Under the pieces are notes generated by a model. It did no database searches, was not told the origin of the DNA, and saw only the letters and a list, made by a program, of their open reading frames with translations. From Phaeosaccion multiseriatum (Eukaryota > Ochrophyta, other classes), in NCBI GenBank assembly GCA_965112735.1, contig OZ218950.1, positions 1,922,001 to 1,986,000 on the forward strand: 64,000 nt of DNA, given 5' to 3'. Positions 33,801-45,530 of this stretch are shown here, piece by piece (position 1 is the first letter of the stretch; every line of letters begins with the position of its first letter). The position numbers were made by a program, and so were the translations under genes.

Positions 33801-36800
33801 TTGTGATCATCTGTAAGAGGCTCAAGAGGCCCGAGGTGTGTCCGAACCGTCTGATGATCCTAGCCATACCAGGGGATGGGCAGGGGGTGGTAGGGGGATG
33901 GAAAGGGATGGCAAGGGATGGCACCAAATCATTTGTTGACTTCGCCTTTGTCGACTTCGTTCCTTCCAACTCCAAACAGGTGCAAACGTCGGGCATCGTG
34001 GTGCTTGATTCCATGAGCCACGTCGTCACCATTAACGTGCACGGCAACGCCACCGTCTTCCAGGTGGGTGCGCGCGTGTGTGGGTGCGTGTGTGTCTGGG
34101 TCCGTGTCCATGGGTTCGTAGGATGCGTGTGTGTGTGCGTGCGGGCGTGCTTGACTTGCCTCTCGCGTCTCAGTCGGTGCCTCAAACAACCCCGCATCAG
34201 CTCCCCCCTCCCATCTCACCCTCCTGTCTGCCCCCCCTACCTACCCCAAAAACCATCACCTGCCATCTGGCCCCCACCCACCTCCCCCCCCTCCGTCATC
34301 AGCTGCCGTCCCTGGTCAAGCAACAGCAGTGTGTGCGCGACCTTAGCAGTCCCCTCATCTCCTACCCGGTCACTTGCCTGGCGGCCATCCCCTCCCAGGG
34401 TCAGAGACAGACCCAACTTGTGGCGGGGGCAGTGGGGCTCGAGTACTTTGTCCAAATGGAAGATACCATTCATGTGAGTCATGACTTTCTATACTCTACA
34501 TAGAGAGTCGATACTCTACATAGAGAGTCGATATAGAGCCTACTTCTTGGGGTGTGTATATGTATGTGTATGTATGTGTGCGTGCTTGTGTGTTCCTGCG
34601 CGTGTATGTGTCTATGTGCTTCTTCCCAACGCTATGTCCCTTCCCCCCCCCTCCCTCCCCCTCCTCAATCACAGGAGCCCCTCCTCGCCGCGGAGTACAA
34701 CTCGCGTACTTCGACCTTCATGACCGTGAGTGGGAAGCGTATTACAACATGGGATGGTAGTAATGGCCGGGTGAAGCAGAGTTACGGGGCGGAGGACATA
34801 ATCCAAAGACCCAACGCGGAAATCACGGCTTTCACTCTCGGCCAACAGGTGAGTGAGTGAGTGAGTGAGTGAGTGAGTGGGTGAGAGGCGACAAGTGTGT
34901 GTGAGTGAGTGAGAGAGTGAGAGAGAGAGGGGAAGTGTGTGTGTGTGTGTGTGTCCAGACTTGGGGTGAAAGAGAGAGATAGAGTGTGCGTGTGTACCTA
35001 TGTGCGTGTGTATGTGTGTGTGCGCGTGCGTGCGTGTATGTGTAGGCGTGGGGTGCAAGCAGAGCCCCACAAGTGAGTGATTTACCTTTCCTTGCGTCCC
35101 TCGCCTTGCTCCCCTTTGCTTACCTTGGCTTGCCTTACCTTATGTTAACTTGCCTTATGTTGTCTTGTCACCGTTTCTCATCTTATTTATCTACCTCATC
35201 TTTCCTTACCTCACCTTACCTTACCTTACATACCTTCCCTCACCTTGTCTTCTATGGCTCTTTGTGTCTTGCTCTTCGCTTGGTATCGTAGGGGCACAAA
35301 ATGCTCATTGGCGACGACTCAGGAGAGATTGTGGTGCTGAATGCGCGGACAGGCACGGCCATGAAGAACCTCGACCCCCACCAAGGTGAGGGAGCCACTG
35401 CACTACTACTTCGGTGAAGCTTGAGCACACCTGACCCTTGCTCCTCGCTACGCCTACCCCTTGCTGCTTTGCTTTGGTCTGCTGCACTCCCTCCCTCCTT
35501 CCCTCCTTCCCTCCTTCCCTCCCTCTCCCCCTCCCTTCCTTCCTTCCTTCCTCCCTCCCTCCCTCCCTCCCTCCCTTCCTCCCTCCCTCCCTCCCTCCCC
35601 TCCCTCCCTCCCTCCCTCCCCTTCCCCCCTCCCTCTCTCTCTTCCTCCCTCCTGCCCTCCCTCCCTCCCTCCCTCCCTCCCTCCCGCCCTCCTTCCCTCC
35701 CCCCCTCCCTCCCTCCCTCCCTCCCTCCCTCCCTCCCTCCCTCCCTCCCTCCCTTCCTCCCTTCCTCTCACCCTCCCTCCATCCATCCATCCATCCATCC
35801 ATCCATCCATCCATCCATCCCTTCCTCCCTTCCTCCATCCATCCATCCCTCCCTCCCTCCCTCCCTCCCTCCCTTCCTTCCTTCTTCTCTCCCTCTCTCC
35901 CTCTCTCCCTCAAGGCATGGTCCGATGGATGGCCTTCCCTCGCCTGAAGGCCGACAAGTGCCTGTACTCAGTGGCCACGGATGGCACTCTACACGTCGTG
36001 GACGAGGCGGATGCGGGGGGCTTCGACCCAAGGTGCGTGTCATATTGACGGAACACGTCTGTACTGACCGACTGTCTCCTCCTCCTCCTCCTCCTCCTCC
36101 TCCTCCTCCTCCTCCTCCTCCTCCTCCTCCTCCTCCTCCTCCTCCTCCTCCTCCTCCTCCTCCTCCTCCTCCTCCTCCTCCTCCTCCCCTGCTGTTGCTC
36201 TCGCTCTCTCTCTCCTTCTCTCTCTTCCTCTCTCCCTCTCTCACTCTCACTCTCAGTCTCTCTATCTCTCCCTCTCTCTTTCTCTCTCTCTCACTCACTC
36301 TCTCTCTATCTCCCCCTCCCTCTCTCTCTCTCTCTGTCTGTGTTGTGTATGCCACAGCACGGGCAAGTCTGTAATGCTGCGTCGCATCGGCTTTGCCACT
36401 GGTGGGGTGAGCTCTTCAGAGGAGGACGTCCATAGAGCTGGAGGAGGGTTTCCGAATCCAGGAGGAGAAGCACAAGAAGCAGGGAAAGAAGAGGCCGCTT
36501 CCACATTGGCAAGAAGTGGAGGAGGAGGAGGAGGAGGAGGAGGAGGAGGAGGAGGAGGAGGAGGAGGAGGAGGAGGAGGAGGAGGAGGAGAAGGAGGAGG
36601 AGGAGGAGGAGGAGAAGAAGAAGAAGAAGAAGAAGAAGAAGAAGAAGGAGGAGGAGGAGGAGAAGGAGGAGGAGGAGGAGAAGGAGGAGAAGGAGGAGGA
36701 GGAGGAGGAGGAGGAGGAGAAGGAGGAGGAGGAGGAGGAGGAGGAGGAGGAGGAGGAGGAGGAGGAGGAGGAGTGGAAGAAGAAGATGACGAAGAAGGGG

Positions 36801-39800
36801 GAGGAGGGGGGGGAGGGGGAGGAGGGGGAGGAGGAGGTGGAGGAGGAGGAGGGGTAGACGAAGTTGAGGTCGGCGGGGGTTCAAAGGTGGAAAGAAGCCA
36901 CGAAAGCAGCAGCAGCAGGCATGGGAAGCGGCAGTCTGGGACCAGCGCGATGACTCGACCATCATCGTCGAGACAGCTGCTGACAAGCGCAGGCAGAGAG
37001 AGAGACAGAGATGGAGACGGAGAAAGAGGCACGGGCCTCATGGGACAGGAGCACGCGCACATGCGCCCGCACACGCACTCACGCCCCGCTAGTGGGGCCT
37101 CATGCGGGGCCTCCCCGGGGGGCGGGATGGCCACCGAGTGCGGCAATGTGAGTGGGAAGGACGTGCATAGGGCGGATGGCGACGACCATGGCGGTGGTAC
37201 TGGCGTTGTTGTAGCACCAACTGCTGCTGGTGGTGCTAGTAGGGGTGCTGCCACTGTGATGGCGAGAGCTGAAGGGAGCGGAGGCGGGGGAGGGGCCGTT
37301 ACTGAAGGTCTGTGGGGAGGGGAGTCGTCGCACCAACAAGCGGAGATGGTGACGGGAGCTGTGGACACTCACCTCAACCTCATCGCGTCGGCCTCACACG
37401 TAAGTACAAACACACGCCCGTACACGCACACGCACACACATGCAGGCACACACACATGCAGTTACACATACGTATGCACACACACGCGCGCGCGCGAACA
37501 CACACACACGCTCACACGCGCACCAACAATTAACCAACCAACCAACCAACCAACCAACCAACCAACCAAAACAGGTGAGCTTTGCGCGCGACCCTTCTGG
37601 CCCAGGAGAAGCGGACGGTGGGGAAGGGCCTACTCTTATTCACATTTGGGACTACGAAATGTGCACACTCAAGGTAATATAAGCAGAGGATTAGGAAGAG
37701 AAAGAAGCGTACTCGTAAGATAGAGAGGAGTAAAAAGAGTGACCCCCCAACCTCCCTGCTCCCCTCTCCTCTCCCCCCCCTACTCGCCCGCCCGCCCGCC
37801 CGCCGGCCACCCCACCGCCCTGCACTGGACCTTCGTGGACTTACTTGCCTCAGGGGACGTGCGGGTTTCCTGCCCACTACCCTTTGTTGAACGAGCCTTT
37901 GTCAGGCAGAGAGGGGAGTAAGCGGAGGAGAAGAACCTTCGCCAGCGGCGGGAGGTGGAGGCGAAAGCTTGCCAGCAGTGGTGGAGGGGGGGGGGGCGGT
38001 GGGGGTGGTGGTGGCGTTGGTCAGGGTCAGGAGGGACATCGGCGGCGGCATTTGACAGTGACGGCGTTGGCTTTCTTGTCACCGCACCCGCTCCTCGCTG
38101 CCACCACGAGCAACGGCTTTGTCGTGATATGGTCGGTTCCGGATTGTGTGTGCGTGCAGGTGAGAGAGAGGCGGAGAGAAGGGAGGGCCGAGGCTTTCCC
38201 TCTACCCTCTGTCCTGAGAGAGAGGGAGAGGGGAGGAAGGGCGTCCCTCTGCCCTCCTGTGCTGCGTCCTTTGGGTTCTGCTCTCTTCCCCTTTCTTGCC
38301 CTGTCTTCCCCTCTCTGTCCTGTGCACCTCTTGCCACCTGATTCCTCATCCCCTGATTTCTCATCCTCCGGGCTCCATTCTTCTCCTTGCCTTAAGGTGA
38401 TCCTGCCTAGACCCGCACAGAGCGCAGTAGGAGGAGCACGTGAAGAGGAACAAGAAGAGGAACAAGAGGAGCAAGAGGAACAAGTAGAAGAGGGAACAGA
38501 GCACAGACAGGGGCAGGGAGGGAGACAGGACCAAGACAACAGGCTGTCCGACTCACGCAATTTCTTCAGCCCATTCACGTGTATCACGACCGGGCTGGTG
38601 GCTCCAGCCATCGAGAGCGCATCGTCATCATCATCATCATCATCATCCACAGACACAGAGGAGGAGGTAGAGAGAGGGAAGGAGGTAGAGAGGGAGGGGA
38701 GGGGGATCTTCGCAGCAGGGACGGAGAAAGCTTCGAAAGCGTGGCAGCCGCCATCGGAGAGCATAGGAGGGATCGTTCCAGCGGATACCGAGCCAACAGG
38801 TGTGTGTGTGTGTGGAGGTGGAGGTGGAGGTGGAGGTGGGTGGGTGTGTGCGTGTGTGTGTGCGTGTGTGTGCGTGTGTGCGTGTGTGTGTGTCTCGTTT
38901 TCTTTCTCTCTTCCTCAGTCTCTCCCTCCCTCCTCTCTCCCTCCCTCCCTCCCTCCTCCCTCCCTCTACTCAGCATCACCTGCAGCAGGACCACAGCCCA
39001 GCAATCAGGACGGCGAAACGCAACTCCCAATCACTGGACAGGAAGAGGGGAGTTTGGGTCAGGGTCAGGGCCAGGCTCAGAGTCAGGCTCAAGGTCAGGG
39101 TCAAGGCCATGGTCAGGATGAAGCTCAACTGGCGCTGACTCTGTACGCCGGCAACGAGGCAGGAGAAGTGCACGTCTTTTCCCTCTCTCTCCTGAGCAGC
39201 CGCTCTGGCAGAGAAGGGAAGAAGGAAGGGAAGGAGGGGAACACTCCACCCCGCCCCCACCTTGCAACTGTACCATCCACCTTGGTTAGAGGAAGCAGCA
39301 AGCAGCAAGGCATCCTCGGAGCTGGAGATGCTTGCTTCGAGCCTATACCCTCTCAGCGTCGACTGAACCACAACCCGTACCGCCTCGTGAACAATGTCGT
39401 GCCGCTCGACAAGTTGGCTCTCAGTAACCGAATCGCTCAGGTGTGTGATGTATCGAGATGCACACGATTCCCGCCCCCCTCCCCGCAGGCCCGCAGGGGG
39501 GGCTGCCCATGCACCTACACCCAACCCCGCCCATACCAACCAACCAACCAACAACCCTACCAACCAACCAACCAACCAGCCCACCCACTAACCCACCCAC
39601 CAACCAACCAACCAACTAACCGACCAACCAACCAACCAACCAACCAACGAACCAATCAATTAATCAATCCCATGACGCTTGTTCACTTGGCCTCCTCCAT
39701 ACAGAGCTCTGCGAATTCACCGGACGCCGCGATCGGTGAATCCTTCTTCTGCCGTCACTGGGCAGCGCATAAGGGATCCGCGTTAACCTCCCTCCTCTTC

Positions 39801-42800
39801 ATGCACGAGAATGGCACCCTCCTCACCACTGCGAGGGATGGGCTGGCGCGCATATGGGCAGGATGGGGAGAATCGTTGCTGGGTACGCTCGACCTCAATG
39901 TAAGGAGAAGAAGAGAGGGAGGGAGGGAGGGAGGGAGGGAGGGAGGGAGGGAGGGAGGGAGGGCGTTTGGGCGTGTGTAGGTGCGTGCGTGTATGTGTGT
40001 GCGTGTCTCTGTGTGCGTGTGTGCTTGCTCGAAGAGAACTCAGCCAGAGTGGTGCTGTTGACATTGCTCGTCGCCCTCTGTCCCCTCCCTCTCATCCGTC
40101 CCATATCTCTCCTTCGGCGCACTCGTGTATCTGTCTTCTGTCTCCTCGTAACCTCACTCACGTTCTCCCCTTTTCATCGCCTATGTCATCCATCCACTAC
40201 CATCCATCTGTGTCCAAACCCACCAAGGCTACCCCGGCGCCGGCTGAGTGGCGCTTCCTGCCCACCGCGGGGGTAGCACCGAACTGGGGGGGAGGTGGGG
40301 GAGAACTTCCGGATGGGGTGAGTGAGTGAGGGAGTGAGGGAGTGAGGGACTGAGTGAGTGAGTGAGTGAGTGAGTGAGTGAGTGAGTGAGTGAGTGAGTG
40401 GGTGAGTGAGTGAGTGGGTGAGTGAGTGAGTGAGTGGGTGAGTGAGTGAGTGAGTGAGTGAGTGAGTGAGTGAGTGAGGGAGTGAGTGAGGGAGGGAGTG
40501 AGTCAGTGAGTGAGTCAGTGAGTGAGTGAGTGAGTCAGTGAGTGAGTCAGTGAGTGAGTGTGCCAGTGAGTCAGTAAGTCACTGAGTGAGATTGCTGATG
40601 ATGAGCCCCAACGTTGTTTCCACAGTGCTTCCTAAACAAACCCGCTCCTCCTCCTTCTCCTCCTCCAAAGTGCTTCCCTGACCAAGAGATTGTACAAATT
40701 GCGAAAGAGGCTTTGGCAGAGGGAGATCCTCTCCAGCTCGACAGACGCGAGGACCAGACGACCCCCCCTACTGCTGCTCCTACTGCTACTGCTACTGCTG
40801 CGACTGCTGCTTCTGGCCTCGCCCACCCTGCATCTTCGAGTGACGCGCTTACCAGCACAGACCCCGATCCCTTCGGCGGCTTGTCGGCTGCCGCACAGGC
40901 CGCCGATCCTTCCGTGGGGCCGGGAGAGACCCCAGTGGGCTTTGCTGACAGGAGTGGATACGCGTGGAACCAGATGACCAACGTGAGTAGCTGCCTACCT
41001 CCGATGTACCTCTTAGCTGGTGCCTTCGTTCCGCTGTTCGGGCACCTCTTCTTCTTCTTCTTCTTCTTCTTCTTCTTCTTCTTCTTCTTCTTCTTCTTCT
41101 TCTTCTTCTTCTTCTTCTTCTTCTTCTTCTTCTTCTTCTTCTTCTTCTTCTTCTTCTTCTTCTTCTTCTTCTTCTTCTTCTTCTTCTTCTTCCTCGCTTA
41201 CTGTATGCTGCGTCTTGCGCGTATGTTGTCTGTTCAGGTTCTGACTGAGTTCACAGATAACAAAGCCCGAGAGAGAGCCAACTGGCCTTCGTCGATCCGA
41301 TCCTCAGCCAAGCGGGACCCCCTGCAGGGGAAGCGGTGGAAAGCTCTGGAAAGGTGAGAAGAAGGAGAGATAGAGGAAGGGGCAGGGTTGACAGTTGGTG
41401 ATACAGGGGTAGGGGCAAGGGAAGGGGACGGGGAAGGGGAAGGAGGTTGCTTTGCCCCTGCTGCTGTGTGGTCTTGCTTGCTTCTCCCTTCCTGCTTCGC
41501 CCCTTCCTGGCTTTTCAATACAATCCTCACCCACCCATCCATTACCATCCACGACGAACCCATCCACTGCCATCCACGGACCCAGGCCGAGTGGCGATCT
41601 CTCGAGTTTCGTCCGCTGGAGCAACGACACCCGTCAGAGAGCGGCGGAGCCTCAAGGAGGAGGAGGAGGAGGAGGAGGAGGAGGAGGAGGAGGGACTCCG
41701 AGCCGGGGGGTCTATGTGCAGGGACATTTGGGGGCCGAAGCAGCAGCAGGAGCAGAAGTTGGTGATCCAGCAGCGGTTGGGGATAAAACAGGAGTTGGTG
41801 GTACGGCCATTGGATTGCGGCATGGCAAGAGGAGCGGGATATCCACGAGCACGGAGAAGCTCCTCAAGGAGCGGCCGCGAGAGGCGAGGCCGGAGCAGAG
41901 GTGAGAATCAGATCCAGAATGAGAGAATCAGAATCAGAATCAGGATCCGAGAACATAAGGTGTCTTTTCTTGGCAGCAATGTTTGAAACGATGACGTTCA
42001 TGTCCGCTCCTTCCTTTCCTCTTGTCTCTATTCTCACTCCTCTTTTTCCTTCCTTCCGCCTTTCCTCTTTTCATCATCTTAAAAAAAATCAGAGGGATTC
42101 CGCTGCAGCAATGGAGGGCTGCGAGGGAGCAACAGCAGTTGGTGATACAACAGCAGATGCGGCAATCGGCCTCAATGCCCGCTCTCCCGAGAAGTGCCGA
42201 TGGTCGCCTTCCACAGCAGCAGCAGCAGCAGCCGTTGGTGATACAGCAGCAGAAGGAGCAGGAAACTGCCCCTTTAACCGCTTCACAGAGAGCAAAGATC
42301 CTCAGTGGCAGCAATGGACCGGCAGCACGTCGATCGGCAGCCACGGCCGCAGCCAAGACTAAGAGTGGAATCATGAGCAGATCCCAGGCTCAGGTTCCTG
42401 CCGTGCTAGCCAAATCCCGGGGTGGGCGACTGTGCGTGAGTGAGATCCGAGTCGAAGATGTAGATAAGTGGACAGGCCTGGAGGGACAGGCGGAGGGGTT
42501 GGAGGGCCTTCTCGACAAGAGTTTGGAGAAGGAGAGGGCTGAGGCAGCAGCGCAAGCAGCGGCTGTAGCTCAAGCGCTGAGCGAGCAGCAAGAGGCCGAG
42601 CGGAGGTTGGAGCACCGACGACGGCTTCAACAGATGCATAGGAATGGTCAGAGTGGGAGTGGTGATGGTGATGGCGGTAGAAAGGCTGCCACTGCGGGTG
42701 ACGGTAGGAGGAGTGCTGCCGACAGGCGGCCGAAGTGGGGAACTCCGCACCTCAGTAGCAACCAGAGAGGAGGAGGAGGAGGGGGGGGGGGTGGGGGTCC

Positions 42801-43365
42801 GAATCGAGGAGCGTCTACGGCGGGACAGCAGCAGCGGGGGCGGACTAGTAGTGGCAGCAGGGCCCCCCATCACACCGAAGCTTCTCAGAGCCCTGCAGCA
42901 CAAGGAGGAGAAGGACGAGCAGGTGGTAGAGGAGGAGGAGGAGGAGGAGGAGGAGGAGGAGAAGGAGGAGGAGCAGCAGCAGCAGCAGCAGGAGGAGGAG
43001 GAGGAGGAGGAGGAGGAGGAGGAGCGGCGGAAGCTTCATGCCGCCTGAAGCTGAAGTTGGCTGCGCGAGCCCCCCCCGGGTTGACTGCTCGGGAGACGGG
43101 AGGTCTCTCCACCAGAGGGTCCATTGTCCACAATCACTTCCCTCCGCCGGGGGCTGGGCATCTCTTCGGAGAAGGAGAAGGAGGAGAAGGGGGAGGAGGA
43201 GGAGGAGGAGAAGGAGGCGCTGGCGACATGTGGCAGCAGCAACACCAGGGGAAGGAGCGGTTGTCGTCAGGGCGAGAAGAGAGGCACCGTCGAGCTCACC
43301 ACCCGCCGAAGAGACTCACTTCGCATTTGGAGACGGTCCGCAGACTCGCCCACCTGGGGCTCTAG
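30820..43365 (+). CDS. giant EF-hand/WD40-repeat protein (2,152 aa, 25 exons)
   Basis: Exons: 30820-30957, 31133-31195, 31282-31470, 31849-31917, 32029-32253, 32575-32724, 32944-33087, 33213-33300, 33608-33696, 33980-34063, 34303-34473, 34675-34848, 35292-35385, 35915-36032, 36358-37399, 37575-37673, 37854-38159, 38397-38799, 38974-39440, 39705-39899, 40228-40317, 40626-40982, 41238-41353, 41586-41900, 42093-43365; 6,459 bases, in frame. Residues about 57-80 form an EF-hand (FRQMDLRGDGEVSWLDYVSY, with D, D, E at loop positions). WD40 blades follow: FITFWDL, DHGAILGWKM, LDGTLAVWGGG, DVLVWERR, SGEIVVLNARTG, DGTLHVVDEAD, LIHIWDYEM, NGFVVIWSV, DGLARIWAG. Poly-Gly/Glu fills about residues 653-765. 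The C-terminus is Gln/Gly-rich with a coiled coil (EKERAEAAAQAAAVAQALSE). Same architecture as the gene at 324-12072, so probably a paralogue of the WDR49/WDR64 type. Exon 17 is the least certain part. Confidence 0.8.
33486..33605 (+). repeat. 12-bp tandem repeat in intron 8
   Basis: About eight copies of a CCATATGCCTGC-like unit with A/G and T/C variants, ending at the acceptor of exon 9. A second, 10-bp tandem repeat (GGGGATGGCA type) lies in the next intron at about 33705-33790. Confidence 0.85.
35490..35911 (+). repeat. (CCCT)n array forming intron 13
   Basis: CCCT/CCTT tetranucleotides, with a CATC sub-array at about 35777-35818, fill the intron from shortly after the donor to the acceptor CAAG at 35914. 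Confidence 0.95.
36075..36187 (+). repeat. (CCT)n array in intron 14
   Basis: About 37 uninterrupted CCT triplets followed by CT dinucleotides up to the acceptor at 36357. Confidence 0.95.
36516..36856 (+). repeat. (GGA)n/(GAA)n coding tract
   Basis: Gly/Glu-coding triplets in exon 15 of the second WD40 gene. The run is open in several frames and carries a GAA block at about 36613-36645. Confidence 0.9.
40318..40592 (+). repeat. (GTGA)n array seeded at the 5' splice site of intron 21
   Basis: The intron begins GTGAGTGAGTGAGG and the tetranucleotide array continues in register for about 270 bases with a few GGGA and GTCA variants. It therefore contains dozens of copies of the consensus 5' splice-site hexamer. 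Confidence 0.95.
41047..41192 (+). repeat. (CTT)n array in intron 22
   Basis: About 48 uninterrupted CTT triplets between exons 22 and 23 of the second WD40 gene. Confidence 0.97.
41394..42252 (+). repeat. cluster of dispersed GTTGGTGATAC elements
   Basis: Three exact cores (41394-41404 in an intron; 42138-42148 and 42234-42244 in the last exon) and two one-mismatch cores (41758-41768 and 41794-41804, in exon 24). The last two exact copies sit between CAG runs and are read as QQQLVIQQQ and QQPLVIQQQ. Confidence 0.75.
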
Positions 43366-43375
43366 GGTTGTCAGC

Positions 43376-43617
43376 ACTTGAGTGTCAGGTGTCAGGACAG
43401 GATTGGGGGTGAGGGGGGTCAGGACTTTGAGTGTCAGGTGTCAGGACAGGATTGGGGGTGAGGGGGATCAGGACTTGAGTGTCAGGTGTCAGGACAGGAT
43501 TGGGGGTGAGGGGTATCAGGACTTGAGTGTCAGGTGTCAGGACAGGATTGGGGGTGAGGGGTATCAGGACTTGAGTGTCAGGTGTCAGGACAGGATTGGG
43601 GGTGAGGGGGATCAGGT
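43376..43617 (+). repeat. 48-bp minisatellite, five copies
   Basis: Unit starts with TTGAGTGTCAGGTGTCAGGA, spans 48 bases and contains ATTGGGGGTGAGGGG. Copies differ by one to a few bases. It begins about 10 bases after the stop of the second WD40 gene, so it lies in the 3' UTR or just past it. The direct repeat has no spacers and no cas genes are nearby, so it is not a CRISPR. Confidence 0.95.
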
Positions 43618-43730
43618 GTAGGGCGGTGGCTGCACCCCCGCCACAGGACAGAACCATGAGACCACGGGACCACGGAAGAAACGATTGATTGGTTTTTAAA
43701 CTTTTGGTTCATGCTTTCTAGTGAATAAGG

Positions 43731-44162
43731 CTATAAGCCGTCCTCATCCGACGGCAGTTCCTCCCACCCCCGAGTGGGGAGGCCCCTGTCTCTAGACTTT
43801 CGATACCACAGGAAGCCTGAGAAGCAGGCCGTGGCCAAGTAAATCGCCGCTGCACCAAACACACTGCCATCAACAGCGCCGTTGTTATCCATGTTGTGTA
43901 TCCCGCACAGGTGGGTAGGTAGGTAGGTAGGTAGGTAGGTAGGTAGGTAGGTAGGTAGGTAGGTAGGTAGGTAGGTAGGTAGGTGTACCCAACCACACAC
44001 CCACAGCCAGAGGCCGCAGTCGCGAAGGAGAGTAAAGCAAACCGCGGCGGCAGGAGACCATTCACCATTGATGTTGTTGGGCAAGAGACAAGGGGGAAGG
44101 AGGGGAAGGATAAGGGTCAGGGTCAGTAAGGGTAAGAATCAGAGAGAGAGAGAGACACAGGG

Positions 44163-44201
<39 letters not shown>

Positions 44202-45530
44202 GAAAGAGCCATGTGGCCCTGCTTGGTCTTGTGTTGTTACAAGACAGAGAGAGAGAGGGACAGACAGACAGACAGACAGAGCCCATGTGTCCAAGGAGTG
44301 AAGCAGGTAAGTGTTAAGACGAGGGTGCTTCCTCTCACAGCAGCCCTCACAGCAGCCCGGCTTGGGACGCCTGATGGGGCGACCTCCCTCCTCCTCCAAC
44401 CTCTTATCTTTTCTCTATGACTCTCTCACCTCCTCCCGCCTCTCTCTTTGCCTCTTTCTGACTGCCTCCCTCTCTCTGACTCTCTCTCTCTCTCTTTCCT
44501 CCCACCTCCCCCCCCCCCTCTCTCTCTCTGCCTCTCTTTCTGACTGCGGCTCCCTCTCCCTTGGTCTCCCTCTCTCTTTGCCTCTCTCTCTCCCTCTGTC
44601 TCCGTCTCTCTCTCTCACCTGTGGCTAAGCTGTTCCTTATCCGCATGGGGGTCCTCCAAATGAAGATAAAGAGAATTGCGGCTCAGCATCTGCCCAATGG
44701 AGAAAAGAAACACCACCCCACACAGAGAGCCCAAACACACTACACGCGTGCCTGGATGGGCGATGGATGGGTGGACAGTCGGAGGGGTGGGAGGGTGAGT
44801 GTGATAGGTGACACATTCCACTGCTTTGGCCAGTGGCCGAGGACGGGTTTCCACCTCCTTCTATCCATCCAATCCTTTCATCTATTATCTTGAGATGGGG
44901 AGGGAGAGAGAGGCGTCTCTTTTTCTGGGGGCCAGAGTAAAGCGTTTGTCCCCACCCCCACGGTAGTCCTCGTCATGGGTATTCTTGAAGGGCGCAGACT
45001 TTGCGGTACACAAGTAGACGCCTCGCAGTAGTACTTACAGAGGTTCGCTTGGCCGCTATTGTCACTGGAAATAGCGTTCTGCTGCCTTCTCCGTCGAACC
45101 AGCTTCGGATTAGCGTACTTCGGAGTCTCGATGGGCTCCAGTTCCTGTTGTGGGTGGGAGAAGGGGGTCGTGTGGGTGGGAGGATAAGACCTGAGGTAAT
45201 ACAGAAACAATAGGCCGTGGAAGGGAGTGAGTATGGGCAGCAAGAAACAGCAGGCCGTGTGGAAGGTTGAAGGATGCGTAGTAAGCTGAGTCTGTAGCAC
45301 TAACTTGCTCCCCATCCGTCGTGTCAACATGTTCGTAGCCTCTCGTGCCTCCAAGGCTCGGAGGAATCATTGCTCTCAGCCGCTCTTCCAACCGCATCCA
45401 GGGAACCTCCTTTTCTTCCCTTAGGTCAAAATCTGTGCCTTCTTTTGTTGCAGCCTCCCCGTCAGGGGGTCTGTAAGACCGATCATCTTGCAAGCATAAT
45501 ATCTATCCTGCAAAGCCAGCTGTCAAGAGG
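43731..45530 (-). CDS. candidate membrane-protein gene, exon structure unresolved
   Basis: Several minus-strand pieces look coding: about 45,470-45,304 (DFDLREEKEVPWMRLEERLR, then AMIPPSLGGTRGYEHVDTTD, GTTAGT donor); about 45,141-45,032 (ELEPIETPKYANPKLVRRRR, GTAAGT donor); 44,995-44,890 (FKNTHDEDYRGGGDKRFTLA); 44,702-44,630 (MLSRNSLYLHLEDPHADKEQ); and the 3' end, 43,900-43,731 (GSVFGAAAIYLATACFSGFL, a membrane helix, then WYRKSRDRGLPTRGWEELPS and a stop). A further peptide, QDRYYACKMIGLTDPLTG, lies at about 45,522-45,465 in a different frame from the piece it overlaps. I could not join all pieces in one frame, so either exons are missing or the gene is damaged. It may be a type I or tail-anchored membrane protein; family not recognised. 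CCTA repeats (43,910-43,984) and CAGA repeats (44,160-44,280) lie in it. Confidence 0.35.
43910..43984 (+). repeat. (GTAG)n tetranucleotide array
   Basis: About 18 GTAG units within the candidate gene on the minus strand, directly upstream of its last coding piece. Confidence 0.95.
44160..44282 (+). repeat. (CAGA)n arrays
   Basis: Two CAGA blocks (44164-44200 and 44259-44280) separated by unique sequence, both inside a presumed intron of the minus-strand candidate gene. Confidence 0.9.

Noticed and set aside
43376-43617. Regular repeats resembling a CRISPR array
   Set aside because: Tandem units have no unique spacers, the locus is in a eukaryotic 3' flank, and no cas genes are present.
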